From positions 124,001 to 188,000 of the forward strand of contig JANRJC010000044.1 in NCBI GenBank assembly GCA_033764335.1: 64,000 nucleotides of DNA, read 5' to 3'. Origin of the DNA: JAGQVA01 sp033764335 (GTDB taxonomy: Bacteria; Bacteroidota; Bacteroidia; J057). Below, piece by piece: positions 52,665 through 62,589 of this stretch. The position numbers and the translations under genes are program-made. Position 1 is the stretch's first letter; each line of letters starts with the position of its first letter. The notes under the pieces were generated by a model. The model made no database searches, was not told the origin of the DNA, and worked only from the letters and a program-made list of their open reading frames with translations.

Positions 52665-53261
52665 ATGAGACTAACTACGGCTATTTTACTGATGGCAATT
52701 TTTGCCTGTATTACCTTAAAAGCACAGGATACTCCTTCTAAAGACCACCAGATTGGAGCGGCAGTAATGGCCGCACCGGAAGAAGCCCGCGCAGGCGCGA
52801 CGGTATGGGGGTTTTCTTCTGAAGGGAAAATGATCCTTTTGAGAGAAGGAACCAACAATTTTATCTGCCTTGCAGACGATCCCACTCGCCCCGGATTTAG
52901 TGTTTCTGCCTATCACAAAGATTTAGAGCCTTTCATGGCTCGGGGCAGAGAGCTAAAAGAGCAGGGAAAAAGCAACCAGGAAATTTTTGATATCCGCGAA
53001 GCGGAAGTCAAAGCAGGAACCTTAAAAATGCCGGAAAGCGGAGCCACGCTTCATGTACTTTCCGGAAAAGAAGGGCAATATAACCCCGAATCCGGTACAG
53101 TTACCGGAGCCACTCTCCGATATGTCGTATATATTCCCTGGGCTACGTCCGAGTCAACGGGTCTTCCCCTAAAACCTATCGTTCCCGGAGGCCCTTGGAT
53201 CATGGATCCCGGAACTCATCGGGCGCATATTATGATTAATCCTCCGGCAGACAATCCTTAG
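52665..53261 (+). CDS. Secreted hypothetical protein
   Basis: 198 residues with a signal peptide ending near LKAQ (residue 20). The mature part starts with an AVMAAPEEARAGATVWGF segment and contains ICLADDP and IMINPP, with no cysteine cluster. I do not recognise the family. It is 46 bp after the NADAR gene. Confidence 0.7.
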   Translation: MRLTTAILLMAIFACITLKAQDTPSKDHQIGAAVMAAPEEARAGATVWGFSSEGKMILLREGTNNFICLADDPTRPGFSVSAYHKDLEPFMARGRELKEQGKSNQEIFDIREAEVKAGTLKMPESGATLHVLSGKEGQYNPESGTVTGATLRYVVYIPWATSESTGLPLKPIVPGGPWIMDPGTHRAHIMINPPADNP

Positions 53262-53366
53262 AAAAATCTTTCCACACACCGTGATTTAGCAATTCCCGGC
53301 TTAACCTGCTGCTTCTTATTCCGTTTATGAGGATGGAAATAAGCGGTTAAACCTAAAACAAATTTG

Positions 53367-54722
53367 ATGAATCATTCGGAAGAACTGGGCACCAAACCAA
53401 TTGGAAATCTATTACGTGCTCAGGCTATACCTGCTTCGGTAGGCATACTTATTATGTCTATTTATGGTATTGTGGATACTATTTTTGTCGGTCGTTGGGT
53501 TGGGACTTTGGGGATAGGAGCTATTACGGTAGTACTTCCGATTACTTTTCTGATTTCCTCTATTGGGATGTCCATTGGTATTGGAGGTGCTTCGGTGATT
53601 TCCCGTGCGTTAGGATCGGGAAACCGCGAACGAGCCTTGCTTACCTTCGGTAACCAGGCTACGCTTACTTTGATTCTTGCCGTGGGAATTGTGCTTATCG
53701 GCTCATTTTTTCAGGAAAGTATCCTGCGGACTTTTGGGGGGAGAGGGGATATTTTACCCTATGCAAAAGAATATTTTCAGATCATCCTGTTAGGAATTCC
53801 TTTTTTGGCTTGGGCCATGATGACCAATAACGTCATTCGCTCGGAAGGTGCGGCAAAGTTTGCCATGATGATTATGATCGTACCCGCAGTGATGAATATG
53901 ATACTCGATCCAATACTCATCGGATGGTTTGACATGGGAATAAGCGGGGCAGCCTGGGCCACCACATTTTCTTATATGGCAAGTGCCGCGTTTTCTCTTT
54001 GGTATTTCTTCAAAGGGCCCTCGGGACTAAAACTGAAGGTAAAAAACCTTTCATTAAAGCGGGATGTGGTAAAGGAAATCTTTTCTATTGGAATTATAAC
54101 TCTTATTAGGCAGGGAACGATAAGTCTGTTGGCCATATTTCTAAACAATGCACTTTTTAGCTATGGCGGGGAAATGGGAGTTTCCGTTTACGGTATTATA
54201 AACCGGGTGATGATGTTTGCCAATTTTCCCGTTTTAGGGGTAACTCATGGTTTTTTACCGATTGCGGGTTACAATTTTGGCGCGCAGAAATGGGACCGTG
54301 TGAAAGAAGTGATTTTCCAGGCAATCATTTTTGGTACAGGGATAGCTTTTATAATTTTTCTGGGGATCATGTTTTTTGCGAAAGAAATTTCGGCACTTTT
54401 TACGAATGACAGCGACTTGATCGCATTGAGTACGCCGGCGATAATGACTGTATTTTTGGCAACGCCTACGCTTACTATCCAACTGATCGGTTCAGCCTAC
54501 TTTCAATCAATCGGCAAAGCAGTTCCCGCTTTGTTACTCACTATGTTGAAACAAGGGTTTTTCCTTATCCCTTTGATTCTGATTTTGCCCGCTTTTTTTG
54601 ACCTTAACGGAGTATGGTATGCATTTCCGATAGCCGACATACTTACAGCCCTGGTAAATCTTTGGTTTATTCGAATGGCACTTAGGCAGTTGAGTGTACC
54701 CTTGACACCGGATATCGCATAG
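53367..54722 (+). CDS. MATE family multidrug/Na+ efflux transporter
   Basis: 451 residues from the ATG at 53367 with 12 predicted membrane helices in two homologous halves. It contains the DTIFVGRWVGTLGIGA opening and MNMILDPILIGWFDMGISGAAWATT typical of the NorM/DinF-type family. It exports cationic compounds in exchange for Na+ or H+. A clean terminator follows. Confidence 0.92.
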   Translation: MNHSEELGTKPIGNLLRAQAIPASVGILIMSIYGIVDTIFVGRWVGTLGIGAITVVLPITFLISSIGMSIGIGGASVISRALGSGNRERALLTFGNQATLTLILAVGIVLIGSFFQESILRTFGGRGDILPYAKEYFQIILLGIPFLAWAMMTNNVIRSEGAAKFAMMIMIVPAVMNMILDPILIGWFDMGISGAAWATTFSYMASAAFSLWYFFKGPSGLKLKVKNLSLKRDVVKEIFSIGIITLIRQGTISLLAIFLNNALFSYGGEMGVSVYGIINRVMMFANFPVLGVTHGFLPIAGYNFGAQKWDRVKEVIFQAIIFGTGIAFIIFLGIMFFAKEISALFTNDSDLIALSTPAIMTVFLATPTLTIQLIGSAYFQSIGKAVPALLLTMLKQGFFLIPLILILPAFFDLNGVWYAFPIADILTALVNLWFIRMALRQLSVPLTPDIA

Positions 54723-54725
54723 AAA

Positions 54726-54752
54726 AATCCCGAAGGTTTTGCCTTCGGGATT
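54726..54752 (+). terminator. Terminator hairpin after the MATE gene
   Basis: A perfect 11-bp stem AATCCCGAAGG/CCTTCGGGATT around TTTTG. It has no strong T-tail, but is 3 bp from the stop codon. Confidence 0.65.
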
Positions 54753-54899
54753 CAACATAAACCTATACAGCTAAACAAAAACACAACCTTAAAACCGATA
54801 TCCAACTCTCAATCACTTTTATCTATAATCCGGTTTTATCCTTTGGAAGGAAAAATGAGTCTCAGGTCACTTTTTCATCAACAATTTTTAAATTACAGT

Positions 54900-55949
54900 A
54901 TGAAAAATCTTTACCTGTTGATTTTTTGCCTGGTTTTGACCGCATGCTCGGAGTCAGTAGAAATCAATGCACCCTATAAAGATATATGGGTAGTGTATGG
55001 GGTATTGAACCCTCAGGAAAAATTCCAGTATATTCGGATTTCGCGGGCTTTTCAGGCAGAAGAAAATGCCTGGAACTATGCAGCTGCTAATGACCAGAGC
55101 GTGAAAGGACTGAAGGTCTCGCTTACGGGAGAAAATGGCGAAATATATAATGCTGTACAACTCGATAGTGTACTAAAGGATACCTCGGAAGGGGATTTTT
55201 TTCCTTATGCTACCTTGTATCGGTTTGAAACCGACAATGATGAAAAACTTAAAGAAGAAAAAGTTTATCATTTGAAAATAGAAAATCCCGAAGACGCTGA
55301 CTTCTTTCTTTCGGCACATACTCGTATTCCCCCGCAACCGCGAATCACGGCTCCGCTTACCACGACTGCCCGAGGCAGAAAATGCCTCCCGATCGTAAGG
55401 GTTGAGGATAGTGTTTATGTTTATTTTAATAAACACAGGGGGGAGGTTAAGACATCTGCCATGCGATTTGAAATACAGGTTTTACTCAATTTCTGGAAAG
55501 ACGGAATCCGTACAACATTTAAAACTCGGCCTACACCTTTGTTTAATAACGACGTTAATTGCCTTCAAACAGGGGACAACGCCTTGTGTTATCAATTTAA
55601 GGATGGTGTTTTGTTGTCCCGGATGAAAGGAGCATTTGCGGATAAAAACGCCTCTTATCTGTATGAGGATACGCCACTTTGTGGAACTCCCTGGACGGAT
55701 TTACCCAATTTTGTGGAATTACAGATTACGGCGGTAGATACTTTTCTTTCGAAGTACATTATTTCCAATGATCCCTCCTATCTAAATCTTAATACCATTC
55801 GCTGGGAATATAGCAACATAGCCGGATCAGCTTCTGCTGTGGGGATATTTGGATCCGTGGCTTCAGATCGGGAAGCGGTAGCAATGACTCCCTGCGCTTT
55901 ATATCTTCTGGGCCTTACTCCCGATGCACCGTCGAATATTTGTGACTAA
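54900..55949 (+). CDS. DUF4249-like lipoprotein
   Basis: 349 residues from the ATG at 54900, the only start followed by a lipoprotein signal (lipobox LTAC, lipidated Cys near 16). The mature part is beta-rich: YGVLNPQEKFQYIRISRAFQ, KVSLTGENGEIY, and a C-terminal ISNDPSYLNLN. This matches DUF4249, a Bacteroidota cell-envelope family often with TonB receptors. Here it stands alone. Confidence 0.72.
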   Translation: MKNLYLLIFCLVLTACSESVEINAPYKDIWVVYGVLNPQEKFQYIRISRAFQAEENAWNYAAANDQSVKGLKVSLTGENGEIYNAVQLDSVLKDTSEGDFFPYATLYRFETDNDEKLKEEKVYHLKIENPEDADFFLSAHTRIPPQPRITAPLTTTARGRKCLPIVRVEDSVYVYFNKHRGEVKTSAMRFEIQVLLNFWKDGIRTTFKTRPTPLFNNDVNCLQTGDNALCYQFKDGVLLSRMKGAFADKNASYLYEDTPLCGTPWTDLPNFVELQITAVDTFLSKYIISNDPSYLNLNTIRWEYSNIAGSASAVGIFGSVASDREAVAMTPCALYLLGLTPDAPSNICD

Positions 55950-55953
55950 AGTA

Positions 55954-57303
55954 TCAGTTTAGGTATTTCTCCATATAGAGATACTCCTCCGTAAATTTTC
56001 CTTTCCAAAGTATAACGGCATTGCTTACGGAGGTGGGAAGACCCGATTCTTCCGGATAAGAAGCGTCATAGTTGGCAGAAACAATTTCCCAGATCAGGGG
56101 ATGTATATCCTCACTGAATTGATGGGAAGCATCTGCCGAAAATTCACAAGGGAGGTTGGTTACTGCCATTACAGCAATGCCCTCTCCTTCAAAACCCGGC
56201 GTACTTTTTCCGGTAAGCGGGTGATAAATAAAAACAGGATCATCTATCCAGGTTTCATGCGAAAAATGAATCGCACCTTCGGGGTCGCAGGAAATGTCGC
56301 CGATTACCTTAAGGCACTGATGTAGTTTATACCATTTTGCCGCATTTTCCCGTGTAATAAGCCGGGGAAATCGGGGGGACCAGATAATGCAATTCATCAT
56401 TCCGGTCACATAAGGAAATACTTTTTCGAGGTTTGATTCGAAATACTGAGGCTCTTGTAAGTAAAGTTGAAAAAATTCTTCTGGAGAAAGGTCTTTATCC
56501 GAAAAAGGAGAATGAGCAATCATCCGAAACATATCGGGAACGTCGAGAACTAATTTGTAAACCTTATGACGGGAACCCTTTGCGTAAATTTCCGGAAGTT
56601 GATCTATAGAAAGAGACTCGACCGGAAGAATATCAAAAATTTCCTGGGCACCTGTACTGGTTTTGCCACTTCCCAGAAAGCAGAAGATTATGGGGGGAAT
56701 TATCGCCGGGGTTCCTTCTTCTCGTATTTTCTGGCCTACGTTTGCAACTATTCGTTTGATAATACCGAGATCCTCTTTTTCAATAGCTTGAGGAATGGCT
56801 TCAAAAGAATTTTTTATCCCTTCGATAGAAAGTCGTTTTCCCAGTGTCCAAAGAGAATCAATCATGCCGGCATACCCTGCAAAATAAGTGAAAGCGGTAA
56901 TGGTTCTCAACTTATTTTCATTCATAACCAGCTCAAAATCAATGAGGGAGCACTTTCGATCAATCAAAGTTTGAAGCATTCTGCGGTTTTTCAACTGCCC
57001 CTTGTGGGTATGAGAAAAAAAGAGGTAGGTTTTGTTGGGTAAAATCAGGGCCGGATCAATCTCTTTAAGTCCAAATATAATCGTGGCCGCCGATAAATCT
57101 TCTGAAACTAAAGCTCCCGCTTCTTCATAGGCCTGGTCACTGAATGTGCGTTTTACTTCTCTTGTTTCAGGATGGATAGCAGGTTGAACAACAACCGAAA
57201 TCCCCTGCCGGGTAAGTGTCTGGATCAGTTCAGGTACCAGTGCAACCCGCTTTTCGCCTTTTTTACTTAGATCTTCTCTTCGTATTCCAATAATATTTTC
57301 CAT
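55954..57303 (-). CDS. Saccharopine dehydrogenase-like / AlaDH-PNT domain protein
   Basis: 449 residues. The N-terminal REDLSKKGEKRVALVPE segment is the alanine dehydrogenase/PNT-N and lysine-ketoglutarate reductase domain. The middle (FLGSGKTSTGAQEI) aligns with a Rossmann-type fold, and the C-terminal half has FPYVTGMMNCIIWSPRFPRLI and FEGEGIAVMAVTNLPCEFS. It resembles the LKR half of the lysine-catabolic AASS protein; no separate saccharopine dehydrogenase gene is next to it. It is convergent with the lipoprotein gene. Confidence 0.8.
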   Translation of the reverse strand: MENIIGIRREDLSKKGEKRVALVPELIQTLTRQGISVVVQPAIHPETREVKRTFSDQAYEEAGALVSEDLSAATIIFGLKEIDPALILPNKTYLFFSHTHKGQLKNRRMLQTLIDRKCSLIDFELVMNENKLRTITAFTYFAGYAGMIDSLWTLGKRLSIEGIKNSFEAIPQAIEKEDLGIIKRIVANVGQKIREEGTPAIIPPIIFCFLGSGKTSTGAQEIFDILPVESLSIDQLPEIYAKGSRHKVYKLVLDVPDMFRMIAHSPFSDKDLSPEEFFQLYLQEPQYFESNLEKVFPYVTGMMNCIIWSPRFPRLITRENAAKWYKLHQCLKVIGDISCDPEGAIHFSHETWIDDPVFIYHPLTGKSTPGFEGEGIAVMAVTNLPCEFSADASHQFSEDIHPLIWEIVSANYDASYPEESGLPTSVSNAVILWKGKFTEEYLYMEKYLN

Positions 57304-57402
57304 ACCCGTAGTCCTTATTACCCCGCAAGTTAAAAATTAATCTACATCCCTTATGGGGCCTTTCGTAAATAAATGTGTGGATATAAACGAAAAATCAGTA
57401 AC

Positions 57403-57436
57403 TTTTGAATGCTTATAACGTCATAATTATAACTTT
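57403..57436 (+). promoter_or_regulatory. Bacteroidota-type promoter
   Basis: TTTTG at 57403-57407 and TAACTTTG at 57429-57436 are separated by 21 bp, matching the Bacteroidota housekeeping sigma consensus TTTG / TAnnTTTG. It lies 51 bp before the start of the small membrane protein gene at 57488. Confidence 0.65.
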
Positions 57437-57487
57437 GTAGTCCAAAGTTTCCTCAGATGTAAGTCGGATTTAAAGTTTATATAGAAT

Positions 57488-57880
57488 ATGAAATCCTTTA
57501 AGAAAATTTTTATCATTACCTCTGTCATTATTGTTCTCGGTGGACTGATTTATGGAGGTGTTGCGGTTTTTGGCACCTATAGTTCAGGTACCCGCGTAGG
57601 AGAGATTGTCAAATTCAGCAAAAAGGGGTATATTTTTAAAACCTATGAAGGGCAATTGAATGTCGGAGGATTTGCAAAAGATGAGGCCGGCGATATTTCC
57701 CCCAATGTATGGTCCTTCTCGGTTTACCGGGGTGACGAAGAAATTCGCGAAGCCATTGACGACGCTACGGACAAAGGCCAGAAGGTAAAACTTCACTACC
57801 ATGAGAAGTTCTACCAGTTTGGCTGGAGGGGAGACACAAAGTATTTTATCTACAAAGTAGAACCCATCGGCGAAAACTAG
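57488..57880 (+). CDS. Small membrane-anchored hypothetical protein
   Basis: 130 residues: one N-terminal membrane helix (about 8-28), then a compact domain with SKKGYIFKTYEGQLN, VWSFSV and VKLHYHEKFY. Similar small Bacteroidota proteins are often mislabelled 6-phosphogluconate dehydrogenase; this protein has no nucleotide-binding fold and is far too short for that. A good promoter lies upstream. Confidence 0.8.
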   Translation: MKSFKKIFIITSVIIVLGGLIYGGVAVFGTYSSGTRVGEIVKFSKKGYIFKTYEGQLNVGGFAKDEAGDISPNVWSFSVYRGDEEIREAIDDATDKGQKVKLHYHEKFYQFGWRGDTKYFIYKVEPIGEN

Positions 57881-57887
57881 GATTGGA

Positions 57888-59888
57888 TTAGTTTACGCTG
57901 AATTTTTTCCTTACGACAAAATTTTCTCCTTCAATCACTAAGAAATACATACCCTGTGCCAGGTTGTGGATAGGCAGGGTCATTTTGGTTTCAACCGATA
58001 AAATACCTTCAAAGGAAGGAATCACACTTTTTCCCTGTAAGTCAAAAATGGTTATTTTCCCCAATCCGGGTTGATGGCCAGTCATTCGAAAATTTAGATA
58101 TCCTGAAGCCGGATTCGGAAACAACGACAGGCTGACGGAGGCAAGGTTTTTCTGTATAGAAGAAGTACCGGTTCCGATTTGAAGGGTTGTGTCCATGGAC
58201 TCAGGAGTAAAAAATACCGAAACAACTTCACCGGAAGGAAGGGTAAGATCATATTCACCGTAAAAACCGCGAAAGTTAAAAGATCCGTCCGAGGCAGTGG
58301 TTCCATTAGTCTCCGTAGTCCATACTTCATGGATAAGGTGAAAAACCGTATCTGCCGCGGGCTTAGGTGTTTTATCATCATCAAACATGCCCGCATTGTT
58401 GATCCAATGCCGGGAATCCCAGAAACCCCAGAAAAGAAAACCTTCTACGGAAGGATGCGAAAATGCAACACGCATCATCTGTCCAAAAGCCTCAGCCTGT
58501 TGTTGTTCATTTAGGTTATGTTGCTGAGGATTCAGATCGTACTCGGTAATTTTTATCGGCAGTCCCAAACCGGCCATAAAATCGAGTTTCATCCTTATAC
58601 TCCACCAAGAGTTCAAATCCCAAAAATGCCCCTGTACCCCGACTCCATCAATGGGTGTACCCTGCGCAAGCAGTTTTTGGATCATGTGATAATATCTTCC
58701 GCGATCCCCGCCACTATTGACAATGGAATAGTCATTGATATAAAGTTTTGCGGAAGAATCTGCTTCGCGTGCCCATTTGAAGGCAAGATGGTTGATGGTG
58801 TCTCCGGTTATTCCTGCTATAACTTTTTCATGTACGGGTTCATTTACAACATCGTACTCTTTTATTTTGCCTTTGTAGTGAATGACATCTCTTTTTATTC
58901 TCCTTTCAACACGAGATAAAAGAGTATCTGCGGGTAAACTCCATATCCAACTGGGAGATTGCCAGGCTTCATCACCGCCCCATACCAGGGCATGTCCGCG
59001 TATATTCCACCCCACAGACTCGGCCCAACTCAGGTAATAATCCACATCAGAATAATCGGTAACACCATCCGATGGCTCCATATAAGGCCATTTGAAAATA
59101 TTTTCAAAAACCCCACTATTGAAATACTGAGTGGCAGTCTGCCTGTACCAGGTTTCATCCGCATTCAGATTTTGATTAAGAGTGAGTGCCGTTCCCCATT
59201 CAAAATGATGCTGTTTTAGTTTGGCAGAGATAGTACCTCCGTTTATCGGAGTACCGGTACTGTCGAGTAGTATGAGTGAAAAATCACCTTTCCGAATCGA
59301 ATCAATACGGGATTCTGCTTCTTGATACCAGTTATCATTAACGATTTTTCCGGTGGGGATAAGTTCTATGTCATCCACATAATAGGTTCCCGTATCGGCG
59401 CCCACATAAATGCCTAGCCGGATATCGGAGGTATTGGAGGGAGCGGCAAAAGTGACCTCATAAGGTTCCCATTGTGGATTGACATCGTAGTAAACCTGAT
59501 CATAAACATTATAAGGAGGACTATTTTTGGACAGGTTGGCTGCGATAAATTTTTCGGAAAATTTTTGTTTCATCCAAAATTTCAGCCGTAGTTCCTGACC
59601 AGCCTGAACGGTAAAACCCGCTGTGTATTGGAGTTGAATATGCCACACCCGGTCACTGGGAGAAGTGGTTGCGGTATTGACTTGAGTGACGACAACTTTC
59701 GCGGCCTTTGTTCCACTGTGGGTTTGTTCGGAGCTATAAGAAACAGTACCCATGTAACCGGAACCAGTATCAGACCACAAAAACCAGTTGGAACCGTTGT
59801 TTTCAAATCCTCCGTTCAGAATGAGGTTTTGAGCATGGGTAAACACGAAAAAGGAACAAAACAAAATGTGCAGAAACAGAGTTTTCAT
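57888..59888 (-). CDS. Secreted GH10 endo-1,4-beta-xylanase with CBM and T9SS sorting domain
   Basis: 666 residues: signal peptide (about 1-19), an N-terminal carbohydrate-binding module (about 22-180, LILNGGFENNGSNW), then a GH10 barrel (about 195-530). The acid/base glutamate is in DVVNEP and the nucleophile in ITEYDL; WGFWDSRHW is also GH10-typical. A C-terminal Por sorting domain (LFPNPASGYLNFRM, LAQGMYFLVIEG) directs export. It hydrolyses xylan outside the cell. It could act with the AXE1-type esterase encoded at 8.3 kb. Confidence 0.94.
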   Translation of the reverse strand: MKTLFLHILFCSFFVFTHAQNLILNGGFENNGSNWFLWSDTGSGYMGTVSYSSEQTHSGTKAAKVVVTQVNTATTSPSDRVWHIQLQYTAGFTVQAGQELRLKFWMKQKFSEKFIAANLSKNSPPYNVYDQVYYDVNPQWEPYEVTFAAPSNTSDIRLGIYVGADTGTYYVDDIELIPTGKIVNDNWYQEAESRIDSIRKGDFSLILLDSTGTPINGGTISAKLKQHHFEWGTALTLNQNLNADETWYRQTATQYFNSGVFENIFKWPYMEPSDGVTDYSDVDYYLSWAESVGWNIRGHALVWGGDEAWQSPSWIWSLPADTLLSRVERRIKRDVIHYKGKIKEYDVVNEPVHEKVIAGITGDTINHLAFKWAREADSSAKLYINDYSIVNSGGDRGRYYHMIQKLLAQGTPIDGVGVQGHFWDLNSWWSIRMKLDFMAGLGLPIKITEYDLNPQQHNLNEQQQAEAFGQMMRVAFSHPSVEGFLFWGFWDSRHWINNAGMFDDDKTPKPAADTVFHLIHEVWTTETNGTTASDGSFNFRGFYGEYDLTLPSGEVVSVFFTPESMDTTLQIGTGTSSIQKNLASVSLSLFPNPASGYLNFRMTGHQPGLGKITIFDLQGKSVIPSFEGILSVETKMTLPIHNLAQGMYFLVIEGENFVVRKKFSVN

Positions 59889-59912
59889 AGGGGTTAGTGT
59901 TGAGCAATATAG

Positions 59913-60539
59913 TTAAACCATTTCTTTCAAAGGCTTGTTTATGACCTCCCCATCCATAGGCACACGCCCGGAAGCATAATCTTCCGTAGAAAAAGGTGCA
60001 ATATTTTCCATAGGAGGCAGGTATTCGCCTTTAACTTTTATATCCAACACAATTCCGCTTTGCGGAGCACGAATAATTTCAATTTGGGTAGAAGGAAAAT
60101 AAGGGATGTCCTGCTTGTAAAGGTATTTTCCGATAAGAAACAGCGTCTGATTGTTTCCGACGTCGAGAAAATAGCCGATACCCATTTCTTCATCTTCTTC
60201 AATTTCAATTGCATGAGCAGGGGTGCATTCCGTTACCTCAACCAAGCCTGATTGCAGGTCTTTTCCGATGAAGGAGTTTTTCCACTGTTTTCCTTCCCTC
60301 CATACAAGTAAAAGAGTAACAATCGTCGTGAGAGAAATCCAGAACATCAGGATAGGCCCATTGGTTATAAGATTGAGATGGAAGAGTTCATCCGAAAGAA
60401 GCAGGGGAATAAAACTTAGCATGAATATGAAAATCCACTTTAGGACAACACTCTCCATCCATTTCCAGAAACCGGGAATGTATTTATTTAGTTTAGTTCT
60501 TTCAGCCGGGGTAAGCTCTCGTTTGTAGATGTGGATCAT
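59913..60539 (-). CDS. Membrane hypothetical protein
   Basis: 208 residues with two adjacent membrane helices (about 30-50 and 60-85), an N-terminal cytoplasmic segment rich in Lys/Arg, and a C-terminal globular part with LVEVTECTPAHAIEIEEDE and a conserved-looking FPSTQIEIIRAP. I do not recognise the family. It is downstream of the malectin gene and upstream of the xylanase gene on the same strand. Confidence 0.7.
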   Translation of the reverse strand: MIHIYKRELTPAERTKLNKYIPGFWKWMESVVLKWIFIFMLSFIPLLLSDELFHLNLITNGPILMFWISLTTIVTLLLVWREGKQWKNSFIGKDLQSGLVEVTECTPAHAIEIEEDEEMGIGYFLDVGNNQTLFLIGKYLYKQDIPYFPSTQIEIIRAPQSGIVLDIKVKGEYLPPMENIAPFSTEDYASGRVPMDGEVINKPLKEMV

Positions 60540-60608
60540 TTTTGGATTTCGCTCATGAATTACTAATATAACAAATTGAATGATTAGTTAAGAAAATACG
60601 AAATAAGA

Positions 60609-61766
60609 TTATTTGCTGACTGCCATTTTTTCCCAGCGGGTAATTCCATTACCCGAAATTTTGATCATGTATATACCCTGTGGTAAATCCATAACGTTTA
60701 AGGTAATCTCTGTATTTAACCCCGCCAAAATTTGTTGATAAAAGGCAGGCTTGACCGTTTTTCCATCCAGTGCTAAGACGGAGACAGCGATATTCTGTGT
60801 TTCATCAACCAAAACGCGGAGTGAGGTTTCATTTAGGGCCGGGTTGGGAAACAGCGTTGTGGTAATAGATTCTTCCGGGGAAGAAATTTTTACTTCTGTA
60901 AGGAAACTGTAATGAACAGAGCCGTCAAGATCAACCTGGCCGAGGCGGAAAATGTGGTTTCCTGATGTAAGAGCCTGTGTTTCAAACGAATAAGTGGTGG
61001 TTGTAGAGGCATTTCCGGTTCCCTGTACAAATCCAATAGAGTAAAAAACCCCTTTTGAATCAGCTTTTTGTACATCAAAGCCGAGGTTATTTGTTTCGGA
61101 AAATGTAGTCCAGGAAAGCCGGGCTGTCTGATTTTGCAGCGGGATTGCGGAAAAGTCGGCTAATTCAACAGGGAGTACACCTCCGGTGTTTATGTGGTAG
61201 ATGTAGGTGGTTGGGGGGAACGAAGAAGCTTCTCCGAAAGTTCTTACTTCCATCGCAGATATCTTGGGATCACCCACTACTTCGACAAAAGTAACGTCAA
61301 TGTCGCCATCAATACCTGCTACTACATCGTAGCGGTAAACAAGGGCGGCGGAGGGGCCGACAAGGGCGTGTATATTGAGGCTGTCAAGAATTCTCACACC
61401 TTCGACTTCGACATGGAAAATTCTGCTTTGGTTCCCGCCGCTGGGATTTGTATTACCGGCCCCGTGGTAGATTTCGGCAAAGTGCAGGTATAGTGTATAG
61501 TTTTGACCGGCTTCGATCTCTGCGTCAGCGATCGAATAGGTAAAAGTTGCGGAAGTAGAGTAACATTCAGAAAGATAAATGCTGTCGTAGTTTGTATTGC
61601 TAATGAGAGAACTGTTTGATTTGATAAAGGAGGTTGAGCCGGCAGGGCATCCATATGTTCCTGCATCAAACTCGATAGGCAGGGCAGCTATCAGCAGGCG
61701 ATAGTTAAAAAACATCAATACAGCTAACAGGGAAAAGGAGGAATAAGAGCGGATCATTTTGGTCAA
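60609..61766 (-). CDS. Malectin-domain secreted protein with T9SS sorting domain
   Basis: 385 residues: signal peptide (about 1-29), a malectin-like carbohydrate-binding domain (about 32-170, YTLYLHFAEIYHGAG, RIFHVEVEGVRIL, KISAMEVRTFG), a beta-sandwich region (VELADFSAIPL), and a Por sorting domain (LFPNPALNETSL, LPQGIYMIKISG). It probably binds di- or oligosaccharides outside the cell. It is in the same block as the GH10 xylanase. Confidence 0.88.
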   Translation of the reverse strand: MTKMIRSYSSFSLLAVLMFFNYRLLIAALPIEFDAGTYGCPAGSTSFIKSNSSLISNTNYDSIYLSECYSTSATFTYSIADAEIEAGQNYTLYLHFAEIYHGAGNTNPSGGNQSRIFHVEVEGVRILDSLNIHALVGPSAALVYRYDVVAGIDGDIDVTFVEVVGDPKISAMEVRTFGEASSFPPTTYIYHINTGGVLPVELADFSAIPLQNQTARLSWTTFSETNNLGFDVQKADSKGVFYSIGFVQGTGNASTTTTYSFETQALTSGNHIFRLGQVDLDGSVHYSFLTEVKISSPEESITTTLFPNPALNETSLRVLVDETQNIAVSVLALDGKTVKPAFYQQILAGLNTEITLNVMDLPQGIYMIKISGNGITRWEKMAVSK

Positions 61767-61968
61767 AGTTTGATTTAGTGTAAATTTCGCATGAAATTTA
61801 GAAATTCAGACAATTCTGCATACTATCTTTCATGTGAGTTTTTTAGTGCTTTGAAAAATAATAACGATTTGATGTATATAATAACACATGCAATATACGA
61901 AATATAAAATATCTTCCAAAAAATAACATACAAATTTTGATGTAATTTTTTCTCATAAAACAACGATT

Positions 61969-62556
61969 ATGTTACGATTGAAAATGAAAACCGATCCTAC
62001 ATGGGTCAAACATATAGTCGAACGCAATATTGAGGAAATTCTCACCGACCATGCTTATTGTGAGCAAAAGGCGGCATCTACTGCGATATCACTCATTGTG
62101 CAATATCCCGAATATCCGGACATGGTTGAAAAAATGGCCGATCTGGCTCAGGAGGAAATGGGACATTTTCGGATGGTGCATAAAAAAATCGTGGAACGCG
62201 GTTATGAACTCGGCAAAGAGCGGAAAGATTCTTATGTAAATGAACTCGTCAAGTTTATTCGGCAAAAAGGGAAGGGGAAAGAACAAAGCCTCGCAGACAA
62301 GCTATTGTTTGCCGCCATGATTGAAGCCCGCAGTTGTGAAAGATTTAAGGTACTTTCTGAAAATATTGATGACGCGGACCTCTCTGATTTTTATAACAAA
62401 CTGATGATTTCTGAGGCAAGGCACTATACGATGTTTATTACTCTTGCCCGGGAGTTGTGCCCTAATACAGACGTGGATAAACGCTGGGAAGAATTTCTTG
62501 AGTTTGAGTCTGAAGTTATTACCCATTATGGGAAAAGCGAACATATCCACGGCTGA
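61969..62556 (+). CDS. miaE: tRNA-(ms2io6A)37 hydroxylase MiaE
   Basis: A 195-residue four-helix di-iron protein that hydroxylates the isopentenyl group at A37 of tRNAs. Iron ligands are visible in two E...ExxH sets: DHAYCEQKAAS with EEMGHFRMVH, and EARSCERFK with EARHYTMF. Length is normal. It implies MiaA/MiaB elsewhere in the genome. Confidence 0.92.
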   Translation: MLRLKMKTDPTWVKHIVERNIEEILTDHAYCEQKAASTAISLIVQYPEYPDMVEKMADLAQEEMGHFRMVHKKIVERGYELGKERKDSYVNELVKFIRQKGKGKEQSLADKLLFAAMIEARSCERFKVLSENIDDADLSDFYNKLMISEARHYTMFITLARELCPNTDVDKRWEEFLEFESEVITHYGKSEHIHG

Positions 62557-62589
62557 TTATCGGAATTAATTCTTAACCCAACCCAACAC